From Candidatus Sabulitectum sp. (GTDB lineage Bacteria > Fermentibacterota > Fermentibacteria > Fermentibacterales > JCC-6): 5,869 nucleotides of DNA. The notes under the pieces were generated by a model. The model did no database searches, had not been told where the DNA came from, and saw only the letters and a program-made list of their open reading frames with translations. The DNA lies in the NCBI GenBank assembly GCA_029934845.1, contig JAOZLN010000171.1, positions 1 to 5,869 of the forward strand, read 5' to 3'. Shown here piece after piece: positions 1 to 5,274 of this stretch (positions within the stretch are counted from its first letter, which is position 1; each line of letters starts with the position of its first letter). The translations under genes were made by a program, and so were the position numbers.

Positions 1-3
1 TGA
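1..3 (+). other. In-frame TGA codon immediately upstream of the ATPase tail
   Basis: TGA occupies the codon directly before the open P-type ATPase frame. In the remembered pattern of bacterial Ca2+-ATPases, a motif like N-C-R-S-E precedes S-[LIV]-F by a fixed distance. Counting back from SIF here puts the TGA at the Cys position, followed by Arg as in the family. This could be a recoded UGA (selenocysteine or cysteine), a nonsense mutation in a decaying gene, or a sequencing or assembly error at a contig end. Nothing upstream is visible to decide. Confidence 0.4.
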
Positions 4-249
4 CGATTCTACTACACTTCCATCTTTAACAGGAATATTTCTACAAACCGGATTTTACTCTTCTCGATTCTCGGTTCAGCAGCAATGATTCTCCTCTTTG
101 TGAACATTCCATTACTTGCGGGATTCCTTTACTTCGCTCCTCTCCAGCTGAATGACTGGTTGTGTGTAGCAGGATCAACTTCCATTTTCCTTATAGTTTT
201 TGAGCTTCTGAAGGTCGGCAGAAGATTCCGGAGAGGGAAGCAGAGTTGA
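4..249 (+). CDS. C-terminal end of a cation-transporting P-type ATPase (partial at left edge)
   Basis: An open frame of 81 codons ends at TGA 247-249. It has no credible start: the only in-frame ATG (85-87) lies inside a membrane helix, so this is the tail of a longer gene. The product reads as the last two helices of a SERCA/PacL-type Ca2+ or cation P-type ATPase: a short linker (SIFNRNISTNRILLF), a helix at about residues 16-41, a loop ending in LQLNDW, a second helix at about 52-71 and a basic tail (GRRFRRGK). Members pump cations across the inner membrane using ATP; the catalytic domains lie outside the window, so ion specificity cannot be judged. An in-frame TGA stands directly before this frame at 1-3, so the gene is either recoded, interrupted or affected by a sequence error. 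The stop overlaps the start of the next gene by 4 bases. The family call rests on remembered resemblance of the C-terminus. Confidence 0.6.
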   Translation, partial: RFYYTSIFNRNISTNRILLFSILGSAAMILLFVNIPLLAGFLYFAPLQLNDWLCVAGSTSIFLIVFELLKVGRRFRRGKQS

Positions 250-647
250 GTAGTTACGGTAAACGAAGCAGACTAAGAATGCTTGTTCTGTTGTTGCTGG
301 TTATTGCTGCAGGTTTATTCTCAAGGTCTGACTATGCTTCTGCTCTGCCGGGATTCATTCGGGTTTATGCCGGAGATACATTGTGGGCTCTGGCTTTGTA
401 CATAGTTCTGGCTTTCATTTCTCCGGGAACCGGGGCAAAAGAGCTTTTGCTTATTTCCATGATAATCTCATTTGCTGTAGAATTCAGTCAGCTTTACCAG
501 GCGGATTGGATCAACTCTATTCGGGATACCAGACCCGGTGGATTGATTCTGGGATCTGGTTTCAAATGGTCTGACCTGCTCTGCTATTTTGCAGGTATTC
601 TTACTGGTTTCGTAATTGATTCCCGAAGGAGAAACCTTCGGAAATAG
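246..647 (+). CDS. DUF2809-type small integral membrane protein
   Basis: 133 residues with four predicted membrane helices (about 11-29, 40-60, 66-82 and 107-126) and basic ends (KRSRLR at the N-terminus, RRRNLRK at the C-terminus), which suggests both ends are cytoplasmic. It matches the DUF2809 pattern I remember: GLFSR after helix 1, YAGDTLWAL at the start of helix 2, EFSQLYQ at the end of helix 3 and FKWSDLL entering helix 4. No biochemical function is established for this family that I can name. The start is TTG 246, supported by a purine-rich ribosome binding site (GGAGAGGG, 230-237) about 8 bases upstream. The next in-frame ATG (279) lacks a good site and would cut into helix 1. The TTG overlaps the ATPase stop (TTGA), which suggests translational coupling. 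It ends in TAG, and its last codons contain a perfect hairpin. Confidence 0.8.
   Translation: MSSYGKRSRLRMLVLLLLVIAAGLFSRSDYASALPGFIRVYAGDTLWALALYIVLAFISPGTGAKELLLISMIISFAVEFSQLYQADWINSIRDTRPGGLILGSGFKWSDLLCYFAGILTGFVIDSRRRNLRK
623..641 (+). repeat. Perfect 7-bp inverted repeat with 5-base loop at the 3' end of the DUF2809 gene
   Basis: CCGAAGG (623-629) pairs with CCTTCGG (635-641) around the loop AGAAA. The hairpin lies inside the coding sequence, a few bases before the stop codon and about 15 bases before the ribosome binding site of the next gene. The bases after it (AAATAGTAGTTTATAAGG) are not a proper U-tract, so it is at best a weak terminator or an mRNA-stabilising or processing element between the two genes. 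Confidence 0.6.
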
Positions 648-666
648 TAGTTTATAAGGAGTAGAA

Positions 667-1440
667 ATGGTACTTTTTATGTTGATATGTTCAATAACAC
701 TGGTTCCCGGCGGAGTGATACACAGTGGCGATGATGTGGTAACTGTTGCGGAGATGGTTGAAACTCTCAGAGAAGTTGAGATCGTTTTTATTGGAGAGAA
801 GCACGACGATGCTTTTGCCCACCAGTGGGAGCTGTATTTATGGCAGGCTCTTGGATCTGATGACAGGGCTCTGGCTCTTGAGATGTTTGAGACAGATGTT
901 CAGCCTCTGCTGGACACATATCTTGCAGGGGAACTATCTGAAGAGGAATTTCTTGCTGAATCAAGGCCATGGGGCAATTACCCCACAGATTATGCTCCCA
1001 TGGTTGAATTTGCCAGGCAGAGTGGCTACAGGGTAATTGCCGCGAATGTTCCCAGAATGTATGCCGCAATGGTGGCCAGGGGCGGTTTTGCCGCTGTTTT
1101 GGAAGAACCGGGTTTTGAGGAAATGGTAGTTGATTCGTCCAATGCTCTGTACAAAGAAATGTTCCTGGCCACCATGGAGGCAATCGGGGATCAGATGCAT
1201 GGTATGCCTGTTGCTCCAGAGAATCTTTATCGCGCGCAGCTTCTGAAAGATGTCGTTATGGCCCGGTCGATCCTTGAAGATAAAGTTTTGTTTATCTGCG
1301 GTAGTTTCCACAGTGATTTTCATTCCGGTATTCCCGATCAGATATCTTCAGATTCCTATCTCACAGTAACGATTCTGGGGGAAGGCGAAGAGTACTCTTC
1401 CGATCTGGCAGATTTTGTGATAATCAGGTCGGATCAATAG
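667..1440 (+). CDS. ChaN-like haem-binding-uptake (Tiki superfamily) protein
   Basis: 257 residues that fit the ChaN/PF04187 family. Visible hallmarks are FIGEKHDDAFAHQ (residues 41-53, the G-E-x-H...H signature), LALEMFE (69-75) followed by RPWGNYPTDYAPMVEFA (100-116), AANVPR (125-130), YRAQLLKDVVMA (188-199) and GSFHSDFHSGIP (212-223). Conserved Glu and His residues (E44, H46, H52, E72, H215, H219) are the likely cofactor or metal ligands. ChaN of Campylobacter binds haem and is an outer-membrane-associated lipoprotein. Tiki relatives are metalloproteases, so binding and catalysis are both possible here. ATG 667 is the only start after an in-frame TAA at 655-657 and has a good site (AAGGAG, 656-661). 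The N-terminus is a short hydrophobic stretch (VLFMLICSITLV) with no basic residues and no canonical lipobox (Cys8 is preceded by Ile), so export is plausible but the signal is atypical. It ends in TAG, 74 bases before prfB. Confidence 0.8.
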   Translation: MVLFMLICSITLVPGGVIHSGDDVVTVAEMVETLREVEIVFIGEKHDDAFAHQWELYLWQALGSDDRALALEMFETDVQPLLDTYLAGELSEEEFLAESRPWGNYPTDYAPMVEFARQSGYRVIAANVPRMYAAMVARGGFAAVLEEPGFEEMVVDSSNALYKEMFLATMEAIGDQMHGMPVAPENLYRAQLLKDVVMARSILEDKVLFICGSFHSDFHSGIPDQISSDSYLTVTILGEGEEYSSDLADFVIIRSDQ

Positions 1441-1447
1441 CGATAAA

Positions 1448-1478
1448 TTGACCCCTGTATGAGGGCTGAATGTATTAT
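1448..1478 (+). promoter_or_regulatory. Candidate sigma-70-type promoter for the prfB-lysS-lolC-lolD operon
   Basis: TTGACC (1448-1453) resembles a -35 box. TATTAT (1473-1478) resembles a -10 box, with a 19-base spacer that is longer than the ideal 17. The 74-base gap holding them is the only intergenic space in the window that could house a promoter for the downstream genes. Transcription would start near 1485, leaving a leader of about 30 bases. The -10 box forms the loop of an inverted repeat. Confidence 0.45.
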
Positions 1479-1489
1479 ATTCGCCCTCA
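1460..1489 (+). repeat. Bulged 11-bp inverted repeat over the prfB promoter region
   Basis: TGAGGGC (1460-1466) pairs with GCCCTCA (1483-1489), and GAAT (1468-1471) pairs with ATTC (1479-1482). The only irregularity is one unpaired T at 1467, and the loop is GTATTAT (1472-1478). No run of T follows on either strand, so it does not look like an intrinsic terminator. Its overlap with the likely -10 box suggests an operator for a dimeric regulator, or a hairpin ending the upstream ChaN-like transcript. Confidence 0.5.
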
Positions 1490-1514
1490 CTTGTAATCTG
1501 CTATGGGAGGAAGA

Positions 1515-2613
1515 ATGACACACGCAGAGCTTGTCACGGAGATCCGTGGGGCAGAAGAGCGTACTCGGCTGCTCAAGGAGCGTCTTTGACCTGGTTACCC
1601 TGTTAAAAAAAGAAAAAGAATTCGAACTTGAAATGGCAAAAGAAGGTTTCTGGAGCAACAGGAACAAGGCTTTGGTGATCATCTCACAGTTAAAAAAAAT
1701 TCAGAACTGGACCGTACCTCTGGGAAAGCTTGCTACAAAGGTTGAAGACTTGGAAGCAGCTTTGGAACTGCTCGATCTGGAAGATGATATTGGTATAAGA
1801 ACCGATGCACAGATCCGGGTTGGTGAGGTGGTTAAATCACTTGATCAGCTCGAATTTCGTCAAATGCTCTCCGGGGAACATGATGCTTCGGACTGCATTC
1901 TTACTGTGCGTTCCGGTGCGGGTGGTGTTGACAGCCACGACTGGACAGAGATGCTCATGAAGATGTACATATACTGGGCGGAAAAGCAGGGATTTGAAGT
2001 AACAATTCTTGACACATCACCTGGTGATACTGTTGGCATGAGGGAGGCGGTACTTTCGATTAAAGGACCTTACGCTTTCGGGTATCTTCATGCGGAGAAG
2101 GGTATTCACCGCCTGGTGCGAAGAAGCCCGTTTGACCCTGCGAATAGAAGACACACCAGTTTCGCTTCTGTATTTCCGTTGCCTGATCTTGATGACTCAA
2201 TTCAGGTTGATATCAACCCGGATGATGTAAGAACTGATGTTTTCAGAGCAAGCGGGGCTGGAGGACAGCACATAAACAAAACTTCCAGTGCTGTGCGCTT
2301 GACACATCTGCCTACAGGCATAGCTGTTACATGTCAGAATGAAAGAAGTCAGCACAGAAATCGCGACTTGGCATGGAAAGTACTTCGAGCAAGATTGTAC
2401 GAACTTGAAGAGGAGAAACGCAGGAAGGAAAGGGAGAAACTGGAGAACACCAAGAGTGATGTTTCCTGGGGACACCAGATTCGCTCTTATGTGCTTCACC
2501 CGTACCAGATGGTCAAGGATCACAGAACAGGCAGTGAGATTTCTGATGTTGATGGTTTTCTTGGAGGAAATATACAGGGATTCATTGAAGAATACCTGAG
2601 AAAGAGTAAGTAA
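1515..2613 (+). CDS. prfB: Peptide chain release factor 2 (RF2), expressed by programmed +1 frameshift
   Basis: RF2 enters the ribosome at UAA or UGA stops and triggers peptidyl-tRNA hydrolysis. The zero frame starts at ATG 1515, with GGAGG at 1506-1510, and gives 24 codons before TGA 1587-1589. Skipping one base joins it to the long downstream frame (GAC from 1588) ending at TAA 2611-2613. The joined protein is 365 residues, the same length as E. coli RF2. The stop-recognition tripeptide SPF is at about 204-206 in RLVRRSPFDPANRRHTSF. The catalytic GGQ is at about 249-251 in RASGAGGQHINKTSSAVR, with Ala at the position equivalent to E. coli residue 246 (Thr in K-12), as in most bacteria. An Arg/Lys/Glu-rich helix follows (EEEKRRKEREKLE). 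The downstream frame alone could be opened at TTG 1531, but that would give a wrong N-terminus. It leads the operon, with lysS 1 base after its stop, as in the prfB-lysS pairing of E. coli. Confidence 0.96.
1575..1590 (+). promoter_or_regulatory. prfB: RF2 programmed +1 frameshift site (autoregulatory)
   Basis: The site reads AAGGAG (internal Shine-Dalgarno, 1575-1580), CGT, then the slippery CTT TGA C (1584-1590). The layout and 3-base spacing match the E. coli prfB site (AGGGGG-TAT-CTT-TGA-C). When RF2 is scarce the ribosome pauses at UGA, the Leu tRNA slips from CUU to UUU, and translation continues as Leu-Asp into full-length RF2. When RF2 is plentiful, a 24-residue peptide is released. 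This is direct sequence evidence that UGA is a functional stop codon read by RF2 in this organism. Confidence 0.95.
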
Positions 2614-2614
2614 C

Positions 2615-4081
2615 ATGGCAATTGAAGAAAATGAATTCATAAATATCCGACTGGAGAAACTAGCTGCTGTAAAAGAGATGAATATATCGCCGTACCCGCC
2701 CCAGATGCCTGAAAGAATGCCTATTGAAGCTCTTCGTGCATCAGGAGAGACCGAAGATATTATGAGTACCAGTGGCAGGATAATGGCAAAGAGAAAACAT
2801 GGGAAGACCGTGTTCTGCGATGTTACCGACCCCACTGGAAGAATTCAACTGTTCATAAACAAAAAGAACCTCGATGAAGAATCCTGGGAGCTTCTGGGGA
2901 AGATGGATCTTGGAGACATCATATGGGTAAGCGGAGCCCTTTTTGTTACCCGTACAGGAGAGCTGTCTGTCAGAGTGGGAACACTGTTACTGCTGGCCAA
3001 GGCTGTTAGACCCATGCCAGTGGTAAAGACTGATGCTGATGGCGAGGTACATGATGCTGTAAGTGATCCTGATTTTATTTACAGACACAGGTGTATTGAC
3101 CTTATGTTGAACAGTGAATCCAGGAATAGATTTGTTGCAAGAAGCAGGATTGTATCCGCCATTAGAAGCTATCTGGACGGACAGGATTTCCTTGAGGTTG
3201 AAACCCCTGTGCTGCAGCAGATCTACGGCGGTGCAGCAGCAGATCCTTTTGTGAGCCACTACAACTCGATGGATGAGGATTGTTATCTTAGAATTGCTAC
3301 AGAGCTTTACCTCAAGCGGCTTGTTGCAGGTGGGATACACAGAGTTTACGAGATCGGTAAGGATTTCCGTAACGAAGGTGTTGACAGAACGCACAGCCCC
3401 GAATTTACACAGCTTGAACTGTATGAAGCCTGGACTGACTACAACGGAATGATGACCAGATTTGAAGACATTGTTCAGGCGGCAGCCAAAGCTGCTGGAG
3501 TGGGACCTGTCGCAAAGTTCAATGGGCATGACATCGATCTTACTCCGCCGTTCAAAAGGGTTCCTTTTGTTCCAACTCTTCACGAAAAAAGTGGAGAGGA
3601 TCTGTTTGACTGGGATGCCGGGAAATTATCGGCTCTTGCTGCAGAGCTGGGGCTGGGGGATGACATCAAAGACAGGCCAACTTTGCTGGACAAGCTTTTT
3701 GACCATTATGTAACTCCCGGTTTGATCCAGCCATGTTTTGTTGTTGATTATCCGGTAGAACTTTCTCCTCTGGCAAAACAGAAGACCGATGATCCTCGAA
3801 TCACAGAGAGGTTCGAGGCATTTATTGCCGGTCTTGAACTTGCCAATGCATTCAGTGAACAGAACGATCCTGTTTATCAGCGTGAGGTTCTACAGAACCA
3901 GGCAGTGTTGAGCCAGCACAGAAAAGGTGTTGTTGATCAAGAGTTTCTTTATGCTCTGGAGGTTGGCATGCCACCGTCAGGTGGGCTTGGTATCGGAATT
4001 GATCGACTGGTGATGGTTCTTACCGATGCTGTGTCTATTCGTGATACCATTCTGTTTCCCTACCTTCGAAGGGAGCAATGA
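2615..4081 (+). CDS. lysS: Lysyl-tRNA synthetase, class II
   Basis: 488 residues (E. coli LysS is about 505). It charges tRNA-Lys with lysine in the cytosol. The N-terminal OB-fold anticodon-binding domain spans about residues 50-135 (SGRIMAKRKHGKTVFCDV, then the PTGRIQLF strand). Next come the linker DPDFIYRHRCIDLML (151-165) and the class II core: motif 1 around RSRIVSAIRSYLDGQDFLEVETP (176-198), GGAAADPFVSHYN (205-217) and TELYLKRLVAGG (229-240), motif 2 around YEIGKDFRNEGVDRTHSPEF (245-264), and motif 3 GGLGIGIDRLVMVLT (456-470). Lysine-site elements of the family (ELYLK, EFTQLELYEAW) are intact, and no class I LysRS features are seen. ATG 2615 lies 1 base after the prfB stop and has only a weak purine-rich site, so translation is probably coupled to prfB. 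The TGA stop overlaps the lolC start (ATGA, 4078-4081). Confidence 0.97.
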   Translation: MAIEENEFINIRLEKLAAVKEMNISPYPPQMPERMPIEALRASGETEDIMSTSGRIMAKRKHGKTVFCDVTDPTGRIQLFINKKNLDEESWELLGKMDLGDIIWVSGALFVTRTGELSVRVGTLLLLAKAVRPMPVVKTDADGEVHDAVSDPDFIYRHRCIDLMLNSESRNRFVARSRIVSAIRSYLDGQDFLEVETPVLQQIYGGAAADPFVSHYNSMDEDCYLRIATELYLKRLVAGGIHRVYEIGKDFRNEGVDRTHSPEFTQLELYEAWTDYNGMMTRFEDIVQAAAKAAGVGPVAKFNGHDIDLTPPFKRVPFVPTLHEKSGEDLFDWDAGKLSALAAELGLGDDIKDRPTLLDKLFDHYVTPGLIQPCFVVDYPVELSPLAKQKTDDPRITERFEAFIAGLELANAFSEQNDPVYQREVLQNQAVLSQHRKGVVDQEFLYALEVGMPPSGGLGIGIDRLVMVLTDAVSIRDTILFPYLRREQ

Positions 4082-5274
4082 AACAGAAACATTTGTGGGT
4101 TCTTGCCCGAAGACACGTATGGAGTAATGTCAATTCCACCGTTGTAAGAATGGTCAGTGCTCTTTCTGTTGCCGGTGTTGCCATTGGCGTTGCTGCTCTG
4201 GTGATACTTCAGGCATTTATGGGGGGGTTTACCCAGGCCATTGCTTCAGGCCTGACCTCAATGAATCCACCATTGTACATTTATGTGCCTGGTGGAGGAT
4301 ACATGAACGATTTCGATCTTGGTGTTGTTCAGTCCATTGCTGCTGACATTCCAGGTATTACAAATGTTGAAGGAATACTGGAAAAGCCGGCGGTAGTAAG
4401 TGGCTCTCCCGGCACTGTTTCGGGGGCAATGGTAAGGGGTGACCATTCTGAAGGATTGATCATAGGAATAGACCTTGCCAGGGATCTTGGCGTGACTGCA
4501 GGGGATCAGATTCGAATTGCTTCTACGGCAGGAGTTGAGGTTTCAGGCATGGGCCGTGTGGTTGTGGATACAATAGTAGCTTTAAAAGTAGACAGTATCG
4601 CAGATTTCGGTATTGAAGAGTACAATAGTTCGCTTGTTACAATGCCGCTGAGCACTGCCAGAAGCATTTTCAGGGCTCACGAGGAATTAACCAGCCTGGG
4701 AGCATATGTTTCAAGCGGGACTGATCCTGTTACTGTTTCAGAGCTGTTGAACTCAGCTTTGTATGAAGAGTATACAGGTGGAGGTTGGCCCGTGTACATG
4801 AGTTGTATTCCCTATCTTGCTTTTCACGGGAATCTTTTCAAGGCTCTGGGACTTGAGAGAATTGCAATGACAATTGTGCTTGCACTGATCACAGTGGTAG
4901 CTCTTTTGAACCTCTCAAGTGCTCTTACAATGATAGCCATGGAACACAGGCGGGATATTGGAGTATTGAGAGCAATGGGACTTCCGCAATCCGGAGTATT
5001 CCGTATATCTATTCTCAGGGGTTTTCTACTGGGAGGAATCGGAGGGGCCATTGGCCTTGTTTTTTCCTGGATCGTGGTTTTTGCAGTTAACAGATATTTT
5101 CCTATAAAACTGGACGGAACCGTGTATTGGATTGATGTACTGCCTGGTGTGTTTCCTGCAGCGACTGCGCTGATCGTTACTTTGAGTACAGTTCTGGTTT
5201 GTCTTGTTGTTTCTATTTTCCCGGCAGTTTCAGTTTTTTCCCGTTCTCCTTCGGAGGCATTAAGATATGAATGA
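4078..5274 (+). CDS. lolC: Lipoprotein-releasing ABC transporter permease (LolC/LolE type)
   Basis: 398 residues, close to E. coli LolC (399). It is the inner-membrane subunit that, with LolD ATPase, extracts outer-membrane lipoproteins and hands them to periplasmic LolA. The topology fits the family: one N-terminal helix (about 27-50), a periplasmic domain (about 51-260) with GDHSEGLIIGIDLARDLGVTAGDQI around 121-145 and EYNSSLVTMPLSTARSIF around 181-198, then an FtsX-like block of three helices (about 261-285, 310-337 and 358-383). The cytoplasmic coupling helix after helix 2 reads EHRRDIGVLRAMG (289-301). It ends SPSEALRYE, a common tail in this family. The lolD gene directly downstream supports the call. 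LolC and LolE cannot be told apart from this sequence; whether a second permease exists elsewhere or this one forms a homodimer is unknown. The start overlaps the lysS stop and has a purine-rich site (AAGGGAG, 4069-4075) at rather short spacing. A run of seven G (4221-4227) lies in the first helix. Confidence 0.92.
   Translation: MKQKHLWVLARRHVWSNVNSTVVRMVSALSVAGVAIGVAALVILQAFMGGFTQAIASGLTSMNPPLYIYVPGGGYMNDFDLGVVQSIAADIPGITNVEGILEKPAVVSGSPGTVSGAMVRGDHSEGLIIGIDLARDLGVTAGDQIRIASTAGVEVSGMGRVVVDTIVALKVDSIADFGIEEYNSSLVTMPLSTARSIFRAHEELTSLGAYVSSGTDPVTVSELLNSALYEEYTGGGWPVYMSCIPYLAFHGNLFKALGLERIAMTIVLALITVVALLNLSSALTMIAMEHRRDIGVLRAMGLPQSGVFRISILRGFLLGGIGGAIGLVFSWIVVFAVNRYFPIKLDGTVYWIDVLPGVFPAATALIVTLSTVLVCLVVSIFPAVSVFSRSPSEALRYE

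Noticed and set aside
4..50. Bacterial SECIS element downstream of TGA 1-3
   Set aside because: The best stems are only 3-4 bp, and the candidate loop lacks a G in its first two positions. Not strong enough to list as a feature.
788..1323. Long open frames on the minus strand inside the ChaN-like gene
   Set aside because: They are shadows of a well-supported + strand gene, with no recognisable domains or ribosome binding sites.
1460..1500. Intrinsic terminator after the ChaN-like gene
   Set aside because: The inverted repeat is good, but no T-run follows it on either strand, so it is reported as a repeat instead.
1587..1589. TGA in prfB as a nonsense mutation or pseudogene
   Set aside because: The internal Shine-Dalgarno, slippery CTT codon and following C are the known RF2 autoregulation signal, and the rest of the gene is intact.
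1531..1590. TTG 1531 as the start of prfB in the downstream frame
   Set aside because: The residues it would add before Asp-Leu-Val do not look like RF2. The zero frame from ATG 1515 has a strong ribosome binding site and leads exactly into a canonical CTT TGA C frameshift site.
2197..3583. Minus-strand open frames across prfB and lysS
   Set aside because: They lie opposite strongly conserved synthetase and release-factor sequence, and their translations show no family resemblance.
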